DNA from: JACDAN01 sp035697545
GTDB taxonomy: Bacteria; Actinomycetota; Thermoleophilia; Gaiellales; Gaiellaceae
Reading direction: 5' to 3'
DNA: 21,788 bases
Assembly (NCBI GenBank): GCA_035697545.1
Contig: DASSCT010000006.1
Coordinates: forward strand, 1 to 21,788
Made by a program: the position numbers and the translations under genes. The notes beneath the pieces are model-generated. The model was not told the DNA's origin and made no database searches. It was given only the letters and a program-made list of their open reading frames with translations. This document shows positions 14,335 to 21,268 of this stretch, one piece after another; within the stretch, counting starts at the first letter, position 1; each line of letters opens with the position of its first letter.

Positions 14335-14463
14335 ATGGGACGCGGAGACCGCCCGAGGGTGCGCTGGGCGAGAGATCGCCAGCGGAAGAAGAAGGCCCGC
14401 GAGAAGGCCGAGGCCGCCGAGAAGGCACCGCCGCGGCGACGGCGTTCCGGCACGTCTAGCTGA
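14335..14463 (+). CDS. Small basic, charged protein (42 residues)
   Basis: ATG to TGA, 43 codons. It begins MGRGDRPRVRWARDRQRKKK, continues as an Ala/Glu/Lys helix-like stretch (AREKAEAAEKAPP) and ends in RRRRSGTSS. It carries about 19 basic and 7 acidic residues, with no hydrophobic segment. I recall similar short proteins beginning MGRGD-K-RW-DRQRKKK in related actinobacteria but cannot confirm a family. Codon third positions are GC-rich like the neighbours. There is no Shine-Dalgarno; the -10-like TACGAT 8 nt ahead would give a leaderless mRNA. The stop overlaps the convergent gatB stop region by 8 bp. Nucleic-acid or ribosome binding is plausible from composition only. Confidence 0.55.
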   Translation: MGRGDRPRVRWARDRQRKKKAREKAEAAEKAPPRRRRSGTSS

Positions 14464-15853
14464 GCTTCTGACGCAAGAGCTCGTTCACGACCCTCGGGTC
14501 GGCCTTGCCCTGCGTCTCCTTCATCACCTGACCGACGAAAAAGCCGAGCAGGCCCTCCTTGCCGCCGCGGTAGGCCTCGACCTGCCCGGGGTTGGCGGCG
14601 AGGACGCGCTCGATGATCGGCTCGAGCTCGGCTGTGTCGGCGACGAGGCCGTCGCCGAGGTAGCGCTCGGCCGAGAAGCCCGGGTCGCCGCTCGCGGCGA
14701 ACGCCTCGGTCAGCTTCTCGCGCGGGATCCGCGAGCGCGCCTCGATGAGCTTGCCGAGCTCCTCGGGGTCGACGGCTTCGGGGTCGACGCCCGAGACAGC
14801 GAACTGATTCATGAGGACATTGGCCACTGCGCGCCTGTCACCCGGCACGCGCTCGTAGAGCCGGTCCCGCCCGCTCGTCACGAGATCCTCGGCGAGGTCG
14901 TGGTCGAGCCCGTCGGCGAGCCGCCGGATCCGCGTCGCGGGCGTCTCCGGGAGCTCTGTCCGGATCCGCTCGACGAGCTCGCGCGGCGCCTCGATCGGGA
15001 CGAGATCCGGCTCCGGGAAGTAGCGGTAGTCCTGCGCCTCCTCCTTCGAGCGCAGCGGCGGAGCCGCCTCGGCGCCGGGATCGAAGTGCAGCGTCTCCTG
15101 CTCGATCTCGCCGCCCGACTCGTAGACGGCGATCTGCCGCTCCACCTCGCGCTGGATCGCCTTCGCGGCGAAGGCGAACGAGTTCAGGTTCTTGAGCTCG
15201 GTGCGGGTGCGCAGCTCGTCCGAGCCCTCTGGTCGGACCGAGACGTTGACGTCAAACCGCAGCGACCCCTTCTGCATCTCCGCGTCGGAGATCCCCAGCT
15301 CGACGACGGTCTGGCGAAGGAGCTGCAGGAAGCGCCGCGCCTGGTCGGCCGAGCGCAGATCCGGCTGAGTGACGATCTCGACCAGCGGCGTGCCCGCGCG
15401 ATTGAAGTCGACGAGCGTGGCTGTCGCGCCGCCGATGCGGCCTTCCGCGCCTCCGAGGTGCACGTTCTTCGCCGCGTCCTCTTCGAGGTGCGCGCGGACG
15501 ATGCCGATCTCGGCATCGCCCTCTGGGCCGGGAAGCGCGAGCCGGCCGCTCACGCACAGCGGCTCGTCGTACTGGGAGATCTGGTAGCCCTTCGGGTTGT
15601 CCGGGTAGAAGTAGTTCTTCCGGTGGAAAACGGCGTGCTCGGCGATCTCGCACTCGAGCGCGAGCCCGAGCTTGATCGTCCATTCGACCGCTTTCGCGTT
15701 GGGGACCGGCAGCGAGCCGGGAAAGGCGAGGCAGACGGGACACGTCCGCGAGTTCTCCGGCTCGAAGTAGGCGACCTCGCAGCGGCAGAACATCTTCGTC
15801 CTCGTCTTCAGGTGGATGTGGATCTCGAGCCCGATGACCGGCTCCCAGGTCAC
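14456..15853 (-). CDS. gatB: Asp-tRNA(Asn)/Glu-tRNA(Gln) amidotransferase subunit B
   Basis: GatB is the kinase and tRNA-binding subunit that phosphorylates Glu-tRNA-Gln or Asp-tRNA-Asn before amidation. Seen: WEPVIGLEIHIHLKTRTKMFCRC at the N-terminus and CPVCLAFPGSLP, completing a four-cysteine zinc site. RKNYFYPDNPKGYQISQYD and HLEEDAAKNVH follow, then RFDVNVSVRPEGS and the helical tail domain ending VNELLRQKLS. It is 465 residues long, as usual. I start at the GTG at 15853 (VTWEPVIG), preceded by GGAAGG 7 nt upstream. An in-frame extension of 28 residues starting MSPSGRAGF is encoded by the 76-bp repeat and is not a plausible protein end. It lies last in the gatCAB order and converges with the small basic gene. 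Confidence 0.95.
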   Translation of the reverse strand: MTWEPVIGLEIHIHLKTRTKMFCRCEVAYFEPENSRTCPVCLAFPGSLPVPNAKAVEWTIKLGLALECEIAEHAVFHRKNYFYPDNPKGYQISQYDEPLCVSGRLALPGPEGDAEIGIVRAHLEEDAAKNVHLGGAEGRIGGATATLVDFNRAGTPLVEIVTQPDLRSADQARRFLQLLRQTVVELGISDAEMQKGSLRFDVNVSVRPEGSDELRTRTELKNLNSFAFAAKAIQREVERQIAVYESGGEIEQETLHFDPGAEAAPPLRSKEEAQDYRYFPEPDLVPIEAPRELVERIRTELPETPATRIRRLADGLDHDLAEDLVTSGRDRLYERVPGDRRAVANVLMNQFAVSGVDPEAVDPEELGKLIEARSRIPREKLTEAFAASGDPGFSAERYLGDGLVADTAELEPIIERVLAANPGQVEAYRGGKEGLLGFFVGQVMKETQGKADPRVVNELLRQKLS

Positions 15854-15878
15854 AGCCGAACCTTCCAGCTTCCGACGA

Positions 15879-15954
15879 GTCGACCGGTCATTGCAGACGG
15901 CCGCGCGGGCAAAGCCCGCACGGCCTGAAGGAGACATCGCAAGCGACGTCTCAT
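15879..15954 (-). repeat. 76-bp twin-hairpin repeat, copy A (gatA-gatB gap)
   Basis: Starts at the gatA stop codon and fills most of the gap to gatB. Minus-strand order: GAGACGTCGC/GCGATGTCTC hairpin (10 bp, TT loop, one G-U), then a GGCCGTGCGGGC/GCCCGCGCGGCC hairpin (12 bp, TTT loop, one G-U), then a tail ending GGTCGAC. It is 73/76 identical to copy B. There is no T-run, so it is not a standard terminator; it resembles REP/BIME-type intergenic repeats. Confidence 0.85.
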
Positions 15955-17357
15955 TTCAGCCTCCCGGGGACGAAGTCGAAGCCGATCGCCCGCTCCAGCG
16001 CGTGGCCGACGTGGAAGAGCGTGTTCTCCGAGAATTGCGGCCCGATCAGCTGGAAGCCGACCGGAAGGCCGTCGGAGAGCCCACAGGGGATCGAGAGCCC
16101 CGGGAGGCCGGCCAGGTTGGACGGGATCGTCAGCACGTCCGAGAGGTACATGGCCAGCGGGTTCTCGGCCTTCTCGCCCAGCTTGAACGCGACCGTGGGC
16201 GACGTGGGCGAGACGAGGACGTCGAAGTTCTCGAAGGCCGCCGCATGTTCGTCCGCGATCACGGTCCGGACCTTCTGGGCCTGTCCGTAGTACGCCTCGT
16301 AGTAGCCGGCGGAGAGCGCGTAGGTGCCGAGCATGATCCGCCGCTTTGGCTCGTCGCCGAAGCCGGCGTCGCGGGTCTTCTCGTACATCTCACGCACGTT
16401 GGAGCCGTTGACGCGTAGGCCGTAACGGACACCGTCGTAGCGGGCGAGGTTCGAGGAGGCCTCGGCGGGGGCGATGAGGTAGTAGCACGGCATGCCGTAG
16501 TCGACGGAGCGCGGGAGGCTCGTCTCCCCCACCTCCGCCCCGAGCTCGCGGCAGAGCTCGATCGTGCGTTGCACGACCTCCATGACACCGGGCTCGATAC
16601 CTTCGGCCTCGTTCAGCTCCCGCGGAACGCCAACGCGGATGCCCTTCAGGTCTTCGCGCTCCGGAATCTCGACCGGCTGGGGCAGCTCGACCGTGGTCGT
16701 GTCCTCCGGGTCGCGTCCGGCGAGGACGCGGTACAGGAGCGCGTTGTCGCGAACGGTCTTCGTCATCGGGCCGATCTGGTCGAGGCTCGAGGCGAAAGCG
16801 ACGATCCCGTAGCGCGAGACTGTCCCGTAGGTCGGGCGCAGGCCCACGATTCCGCACAGGGACGCGGGCTGCTTCACCGAGCCGCCGGTGTCGGAGCCAA
16901 GCGCCCACGGAGCGAGCCCCGCGGCGACGGCGGCCGCGGAGCCGCCCGAAGACCCGCCGGGGACGCGCTCGGGATCCCAAGGATTGCGGGTCGGCCCGAA
17001 GGCGGAGTTCTCCGTGGACGAGCCCATGGCGAACTCGTCCATATTTGTCTTGCCGATGAGCGGCATACCCGCCGCCCGGCAGCGGCTCGCCACGGTGGCG
17101 TCGTAGACGGGGACGTAACCCGAGAGGATCTTGGAGCCGGCAGTCGTCTCCACGCCCCGTGTCGAGATCAAGTCCTTGAAGGCGATCGCCACGCCCTCGC
17201 CGTCGGGCTCGTCCACGGTGCGCAGGAAGGCGTGGAGCTCTGAGTCGCGCTCGCCGATCGCGTCGAGATAGGCGCGGTGGAGCTCGGCGGCCGAGACCTC
17301 GCGGCGCTCGAGCAGGCCCATCGCGTCCTCGGCGGTCAGTCGCAGTGTGTCGATCAT
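15951..17357 (-). CDS. gatA: Asp-tRNA(Asn)/Glu-tRNA(Gln) amidotransferase subunit A
   Basis: GatA is the amidase that releases ammonia from glutamine and channels it to GatB. The amidase-signature triad is in place: K61 (AIAFKDL), cis-Ser S136 in GGSSGGS, and nucleophile S160 in GSDTGGS. The 99- and 24-residue spacings are the same as those I recall for Staphylococcus GatA. The length is 468 residues from the ATG at 17357 (MIDTLRLTAEDA). An in-frame N-terminal extension of 28 residues (MSHSGRAGS...) is repeat-encoded and rejected. The Shine-Dalgarno is weak. The stop TGA is the first triplet of repeat copy A. Confidence 0.95.
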   Translation of the reverse strand: MIDTLRLTAEDAMGLLERREVSAAELHRAYLDAIGERDSELHAFLRTVDEPDGEGVAIAFKDLISTRGVETTAGSKILSGYVPVYDATVASRCRAAGMPLIGKTNMDEFAMGSSTENSAFGPTRNPWDPERVPGGSSGGSAAAVAAGLAPWALGSDTGGSVKQPASLCGIVGLRPTYGTVSRYGIVAFASSLDQIGPMTKTVRDNALLYRVLAGRDPEDTTTVELPQPVEIPEREDLKGIRVGVPRELNEAEGIEPGVMEVVQRTIELCRELGAEVGETSLPRSVDYGMPCYYLIAPAEASSNLARYDGVRYGLRVNGSNVREMYEKTRDAGFGDEPKRRIMLGTYALSAGYYEAYYGQAQKVRTVIADEHAAAFENFDVLVSPTSPTVAFKLGEKAENPLAMYLSDVLTIPSNLAGLPGLSIPCGLSDGLPVGFQLIGPQFSENTLFHVGHALERAIGFDFVPGRLK

Positions 17358-17382
17358 GCGCGAACCCGCCTGATTCCCGCGT

Positions 17383-17458
17383 GTCGACCGGTCATTGCAG
17401 ACGGCCGCGCGGGCAGAGCCCGCACGGCCTGAGTGAGACATCGCAAGCGACGTCTCAT
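17383..17458 (-). repeat. 76-bp twin-hairpin repeat, copy B (gatC-gatA gap)
   Basis: Same structure as copy A, again starting exactly at the upstream gene's stop codon (gatC TGA, 17457-17455). Differences from copy A are one base in the hairpin loop (AAA versus AGA on the plus strand) and two adjacent bases in the inter-hairpin spacer. All three changes leave both stems intact, which is consistent with selection on structure or with recent duplication. Confidence 0.85.
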
Positions 17459-17736
17459 GCGGGCGGGACCTTGAAGAAGCCGGCCTCGCGCTCCGGGGCG
17501 TTCGCGAGCGCCTCGTCCACCGGCAGGCAGGGCCGGGGCTCGTCCTCGGACCAGACGTTGACGAGATCGAGCGGGTGGGCGGTGGGTTCCACGTCGGACA
17601 GGTCGAGCTCCGAGACCTTGGCGACGGCCTCCAGGATCGCGCTCAGCTGCTCGGTGAAGCGCGCGATCTCGTCGTCGCGGAGCTCGAGGCGCGCGAGGCG
17701 CGCGACGTGAAGCACCTCGTCCCTCGTGATCGCCAT
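17455..17736 (-). CDS. gatC: Asp-tRNA(Asn)/Glu-tRNA(Gln) amidotransferase subunit C
   Basis: A 93-residue wrap-around subunit that stabilises the GatA-GatB interface. Typical start ITRDEVLHVARLARLELRDDEIARFTEQLSAILE, then VEPTAHPLDLVNVWSEDEPRPCLPVDEALANAPEREAGFFKVPPA, the usual C-terminal ending. The ATG at 17736 is supported by GGGAGG 7 nt upstream. That Shine-Dalgarno lies directly after the T-run of the csp terminator, leaving no room for a promoter between them. Confidence 0.95.
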   Translation of the reverse strand: MAITRDEVLHVARLARLELRDDEIARFTEQLSAILEAVAKVSELDLSDVEPTAHPLDLVNVWSEDEPRPCLPVDEALANAPEREAGFFKVPPA

Positions 17737-17751
17737 TGGGGAAATCCTCCC

Positions 17752-17784
17752 AAAACGAGACGCGGGCCTTGCGGCCCGCGTCTC
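17752..17784 (-). terminator. Strong intrinsic terminator after the cold-shock gene
   Basis: A perfect 12-bp stem, GAGACGCGGGCC and GGCCCGCGTCTC, with a 4-nt loop, is followed on the minus strand by GTTTTG. It lies 21 bp after the csp stop codon. The T-run is short (four), so read-through into gatC is plausible and may be needed, because gatC begins 15 nt later. Confidence 0.8.
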
Positions 17785-17804
17785 ATGATCGAAACTGTCC
17801 GGGC

Positions 17805-18005
17805 CTAGACCGGCTGGACGTTCGCGGCCTGCAGGCCCTTATCGCCCTGCACGACCTCGAACGACACCCGCTGACCCTCGGTCAGCGAGCGATAGCCCTC
17901 CGACTGGATCGCGGTGTGATGGACGAAGACGTCGTCGCCGTCCTCACGCTCGATGAATCCATAGCCCTTCTCGTTCGAGAACCACTTCACGGTGCCCTCA
18001 GGCAA
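17805..18005 (-). CDS. Cold-shock domain protein (CspA family)
   Basis: A 66-residue single cold-shock domain, an RNA/ssDNA-binding OB-fold chaperone. RNP1 is KGYGFIE (13-19) and RNP2 is VFVHHTAI (26-33), with MPEGTVKWFSNEKG at the start and DKGLQAANV near the end. The TTG at 18005 is chosen because AAGGAGGAACGA precedes it at proper spacing and the protein then has the family length. A longer frame from 18065 would add 20 non-conserved residues. It sits 73 nt after folD, with a hairpin-bearing leader, and ends in a strong terminator, so it is probably also a short independent message. Confidence 0.93.
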   Translation of the reverse strand: MPEGTVKWFSNEKGYGFIEREDGDDVFVHHTAIQSEGYRSLTEGQRVSFEVVQGDKGLQAANVQPV

Positions 18006-18031
18006 TCGTTCCTCCTTCAAACAACGAACGA

Positions 18032-18050
18032 CGGCCCGGGCACCGAGCCG
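18032..18050 (-). other. Hairpin in the folD-csp gap
   Basis: CGGCTCGG, TGC loop, CCGGGCCG (8 bp with one G-U) lies 26 nt ahead of the csp start codon. It could be the end of folD messages or part of the csp 5' untranslated region. There is no clean T-run; only a T-rich stretch (TCGTTCGTTGTTTG) follows. Confidence 0.4.
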
Positions 18051-18078
18051 CCGAACAACTTGCACTAACGGCGGGACC

Positions 18079-18915
18079 TTAGCAGTGTCGGAGGCGCGCG
18101 GCTTTGACGGTGTTTCGAAGCAGTGACGCGATCGTCATCGGCCCGACCCCGCCTGGGACCGGCGTGATCAGGCCGGCCCGCTCCGCGACGTCAGGATCGA
18201 CGTCGCCTCGGAGGCCATCTTCGGTTCGGTTCATGCCGACGTCGATCACGGTGGCGCCCTCTTTGACCATGTCTGGAGTGACCAGCCCGGGGTGGCCGGT
18301 GGCGACGACCAGGACGTCGGCGGCCTCCGTGTGCGCGGCGAGATCGGCCGTGCGGGAATGGCAGATAGTGACGGTCGCGTGTCGGGCCAGGAGCAGCAGC
18401 GCAACCGGCTTCCCGACGATGGTGCTTCGTCCGACGACCACCGCGCGCGCGCCGTGGAGCGGCACGTCGTACTCGTCCAGCAGGGTCATGATCCCCGTCG
18501 GGGTCGCGGCGACGAGCCCGTCCTGGCCGAGGAAGAGCTTGCCCGCGTTCACGGGGTGAAAGCCGTCGACGTCCTTTGTGGGATCGACGGCGTCGATGAC
18601 GCGCTCCTCGTTGATCTGCTCGGGGAGCGGGAGCTGGACGAGGATCCCGTCGACGGCGTCGTCGGCGTTCAGCTCGGCGACGAGTGCGAGCAGCTCCTCC
18701 TCGGTCGTGTCCTCGGCGAGCCGGTAGTCGCGGGAGAGGATCCCCGCCTCGCGCGCTGCCTCCTGCTTCCGCCGGATGTAGATCTCGGACGCGGGATCGT
18801 CACCGACGAGGACGGTCGTGAGGCCGACCTCGCCGAGCTCCCTGACCTCTTCGGCGACCTCGGCCCTGATCCGCTCGGCGAGTGCTTTCCCGTCCATCAG
18901 TCGTGCCCGTGCCAT
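18079..18915 (-). CDS. folD: Bifunctional methylenetetrahydrofolate dehydrogenase/cyclohydrolase
   Basis: Interconverts 5,10-methylene- and 10-formyl-tetrahydrofolate using NADP(H). 278 residues, as usual. YIRRK (46-50) contains the catalytic tyrosine and lysine, and DGILVQLPLP, the FolD signature, follows. DPTKDVDGFHPVN, then VVGRSTIVGKPVALLL for nucleotide binding, and the C-terminal signature PVPGGVGPMTIASLL complete the set. The ATG at 18915 is 42 bp from the divergent HMG-CoA reductase start. A TAACCT hexamer lies 9 nt upstream on the minus strand, and no Shine-Dalgarno is seen. Confidence 0.96.
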   Translation of the reverse strand: MARARLMDGKALAERIRAEVAEEVRELGEVGLTTVLVGDDPASEIYIRRKQEAAREAGILSRDYRLAEDTTEEELLALVAELNADDAVDGILVQLPLPEQINEERVIDAVDPTKDVDGFHPVNAGKLFLGQDGLVAATPTGIMTLLDEYDVPLHGARAVVVGRSTIVGKPVALLLLARHATVTICHSRTADLAAHTEAADVLVVATGHPGLVTPDMVKEGATVIDVGMNRTEDGLRGDVDPDVAERAGLITPVPGGVGPMTIASLLRNTVKAARLRHC

Positions 18916-18957
18916 CGGCCGCCGAGGTTACTGCCTCGTTACGCTTGGTCAGCTGTC

Positions 18958-20175
18958 ATGGAGCTCCGGCGCTGGCCACGGAAGAACGATCCTGCGTCGA
19001 TCAAGGCGCGCCAGGAAGCGCTGGACGGGCGTGTCGATCGTGAGGTCTTCGGTCAAGACCTGACTCCCTGGGCCAAGGCTCAGGAGGCGCTGACCGGGAT
19101 CTCCGTAATCCCTACGGCGGTGATCGGGCCGCTGACGATCTCCCTCGGCGACTACGAGCTGACCGAGCCCGACGGCGAGGTCGTGGAGCGGGGGCGCGCG
19201 ATCGAGGACGTGTACGTCCCGCTGGCGCACACCGAGGGCTCGATGTCGGACTCCCTTTACCGCGGAGCGAGGGCGACTGCCGAGTCGGGGGGCTTTCGGA
19301 CGGAGGTGCTCGGCGACCGGATCACGCGTGCCTCGTGCTTCATCTGCCGGTCGGCGGAAGAGGCGGCGGCCCTCGCCCGCTGGATCGAAGGCTCGCTTCC
19401 GGCGATGCGCGAGTGGCTCGCGGGGCGGGACGAGGAGTGGGTTTCGCGCTGGGCGAAGTTGCGCGAGGTCGAGACGCACGTGGTCGGTCCCATGTGCCAC
19501 GTGATGTGGGCGTTCACGACGGGCGACGCGGTGGGCGCGAACATGATGACTCGGAACGCGTATGCGCTGAACATGGGCTTCGTCATGAAGCATGCTCCGG
19601 TCAAGCCCGACCGGGCGCTGCTCGAGGCGAACATGGGCGGTGACAAGAAGGTCTCCCACCGCTACTTCGAGCGCGGCGGGCACGGGAAGACCGTGATCGC
19701 CGAGTGCACGTTGACCGAGGACGCGGTCCGGCGGGTGCTGAGGACGACCGTCGACGATCTCGTCGAGCTGTCCTGGGCAGGGACACACGGCGCGGTAGCG
19801 TCGGGGATGCAGTCCGTGGCATTCACGCCGGCGACGGCGATCGCGGCGATCTTCGCGGCTACGGGGCAGGACCTCGGCATGGTCGGGACGAGCTCGATGG
19901 CACATGGGACCGGGAGGCGCGTCGAGGGCGGGCTGAACGCGGCGATTCGACTCCCCGGGCTCGAAGTGGCGACCGTAGGCGGCGGGACGACGCTCCCCTA
20001 CGCGCGCTCCTGGCTCTCGCTGCTCGGGTGTGCGGGCCCGGGGAAGGTCTACCGCTTCGCCCAGATCGTCGCGGCGGCCACGCTTGCGTTGGAGATCTCC
20101 GCGTCGGCCGCGATGGCCACGTCCGGCTCGGAGAACTTCTTCAAGGCCCACTTCGAGCGCGGCGGCCTTCGTTAG
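18958..20175 (+). CDS. Hydroxymethylglutaryl-CoA reductase family protein (divergent)
   Basis: A 405-residue homologue of HMG-CoA reductase, which makes mevalonate in the mevalonate pathway. The core can be followed: TEGSM with the catalytic glutamate E93, TTGDAVGANMMTRNA (187-201), and GGDKK with the catalytic lysine (K230/K231). GQDLGMVGTSSM has D305, and FFKAHFERG near the C-terminus has H398. The usual ENVIG substrate motif is replaced by GISVIPTAVIGPL, so it is a distant member. It has no membrane anchor. It is followed after 7 bp by a hot-dog thioesterase. Most actinobacteria use the MEP route, so either this lineage keeps a mevalonate pathway or the protein has a related acyl-CoA reductase function. 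A TACGCT lies 12 nt ahead of the ATG. Confidence 0.85.
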   Translation: MELRRWPRKNDPASIKARQEALDGRVDREVFGQDLTPWAKAQEALTGISVIPTAVIGPLTISLGDYELTEPDGEVVERGRAIEDVYVPLAHTEGSMSDSLYRGARATAESGGFRTEVLGDRITRASCFICRSAEEAAALARWIEGSLPAMREWLAGRDEEWVSRWAKLREVETHVVGPMCHVMWAFTTGDAVGANMMTRNAYALNMGFVMKHAPVKPDRALLEANMGGDKKVSHRYFERGGHGKTVIAECTLTEDAVRRVLRTTVDDLVELSWAGTHGAVASGMQSVAFTPATAIAAIFAATGQDLGMVGTSSMAHGTGRRVEGGLNAAIRLPGLEVATVGGGTTLPYARSWLSLLGCAGPGKVYRFAQIVAAATLALEISASAAMATSGSENFFKAHFERGGLR

Positions 20176-20182
20176 AACATCG

Positions 20183-20650
20183 GTGAAGATCCCGCCCCAC
20201 CACGACGCCGCCTGTTGGGGCTGCGGGGACAATCCAACCGGCATTCGGCTGCCGACGCCGCAGCGGGAGGGCGAGTCGTCGTACGAGGCGACGTTCTCGT
20301 TCGCCGAGCACCACCAGGCGGCGCCCGGGCTCGTCCACGGTGGCCTCGTCGCCGCAGCGCTCGACGAGGCGTGCGGCCTGCTCGCCACCTGGTACCGGTT
20401 CCCTTCCGTGACCGCCCGGTTCGAGGTTCGGTTCCTCGAGCCGGTCCACATCAACCGCACGCTCACCATCTCCGCGGGGCTGGAGCAGGATCGCAGCCGC
20501 AGGCTCGAGATCGACGGGGAGCTCAAGGACGGGAACGACCTCCTCGCCATCGCGAAGGGCTCCTTCGTCCATGTCTCGCTGGAGCACTTCCTGCGAACGC
20601 CCGAAGGCCGCGCCGCAGGAGAGGCCTGGCGACAACGGCTCGGCGGCTAG
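20183..20650 (+). CDS. PaaI-type hot-dog thioesterase
   Basis: A 155-residue protein with a short N-terminal CWGCGDN motif (possibly metal-binding) and a hot-dog thioesterase core. GLVHGGLVAAALDEACG holds the HGG helix and the acidic catalytic residue; TARFEVRFLEPVHINRTLTISAGLEQDRSRRLEIDGELKD and AIAKGSFVHV follow. PaaI-type enzymes hydrolyse acyl-CoA thioesters. The GTG at 20183 starts 7 bp after the HMG-CoA-reductase-like gene and is probably read from the same transcript. The open frame upstream of this GTG overlaps that gene and is not used. A role in trimming an acyl-CoA made or used by the upstream reductase is an inference from context only. Converges with the lipoprotein gene, with a 3-bp gap. 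Confidence 0.85.
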   Translation: MKIPPHHDAACWGCGDNPTGIRLPTPQREGESSYEATFSFAEHHQAAPGLVHGGLVAAALDEACGLLATWYRFPSVTARFEVRFLEPVHINRTLTISAGLEQDRSRRLEIDGELKDGNDLLAIAKGSFVHVSLEHFLRTPEGRAAGEAWRQRLGG

Positions 20651-20653
20651 ACC

Positions 20654-21262
20654 CTAGGCACCGATCGTCCAGGCGGCTGCGCCCGTGCTGTCTCCGGCCT
20701 CGGCGAAGGCGACCACGTTGTGCTTGCCCGTACCCGGCACGATTCGGAAGGTCGGCGGGGTCCCATGCGTCCGCAGGACCCTGGCTTCCTTGCCGTCGAC
20801 CCACGCCCTTGCCTTGACCGGGCCGCGGGCAGACGGGGGAACCTCCACCCCGAACCGAGGTCGATTGAAGCTGTAGGCGATCGTGAGCTCGTTGAGCTGC
20901 GCACGCCACTTGCCGTCCTCGCGACGCATGATCATCGGCTTGACCCCCTCGCCTCCGTCGAGCGCGACCAGCGCCAAGTCGTCCCCGAGCCGGACGTCGA
21001 GCGCGGTCCGGGCGCTCGACGAGGACACCGACGTGTACTCGTCGCTCAGGCCTTTGAGAACGGTCGGAGATGTGAACCGATCTTTCGAGACCTGCGACGT
21101 GATCCGCTCAGACAGCGCCTCCCAAACCTTGTCGCCGCTCTGCCCCGCAGCTGCCTGCGAGAACGCGCGAAAGGCGTCGACCGGCTGTTCGTCGTCGCCA
21201 CCGTTTCCGCCGCAACCGGCCAGGATCAGAACACCCGCAAGAGCAATCAGCCGCAAGAGCAC
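20654..21262 (-). CDS. Secreted lipoprotein of unknown function
   Basis: A 202-residue predicted lipoprotein. The signal peptide MLLRLIALAGVLILAGCGGN has a lipobox LAGC with cysteine 17. Residues 25-130 (VDAFRAFSQAAAGQSGDKVWEALSERI ... ALVALDGGEGVKPMIMRREDGKWRAQL) look like the NTF2-like/SnoaL-type fold often found in actinobacterial lipoproteins. The C-terminal part (about 140-202: VPPSARGPVKARAWVDGKEARVLRTHGTPPTFRIVPGTGKHNVVAFAEAG) resembles a small beta-sandwich domain. No enzyme motif is visible. The GTG at 21262 has no Shine-Dalgarno, while TATCGT ends 6 nt upstream, suggesting a leaderless message. The gene is divergent from the rsgA leader. Confidence 0.75.
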   Translation of the reverse strand: MLLRLIALAGVLILAGCGGNGGDDEQPVDAFRAFSQAAAGQSGDKVWEALSERITSQVSKDRFTSPTVLKGLSDEYTSVSSSSARTALDVRLGDDLALVALDGGEGVKPMIMRREDGKWRAQLNELTIAYSFNRPRFGVEVPPSARGPVKARAWVDGKEARVLRTHGTPPTFRIVPGTGKHNVVAFAEAGDSTGAAAWTIGA

Positions 21263-21268
21263 GCCGAG

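Noticed and set aside
15854..15937. N-terminal extension of GatB (MSPSGRAGF...) and the similar one of GatA (MSHSGRAGS..., 17358-17441)
   Set aside because: Both are translations of the 76-bp repeat that happen to be in frame. They lack a Shine-Dalgarno, and GatB and GatA of other bacteria start where I placed them. The near-identical extensions reflect the repeat, not protein homology.
18292..18957. Upstream extension of the HMG-CoA reductase frame
   Set aside because: It is the complement of folD; the conserved region starts after the ATG at 18958.
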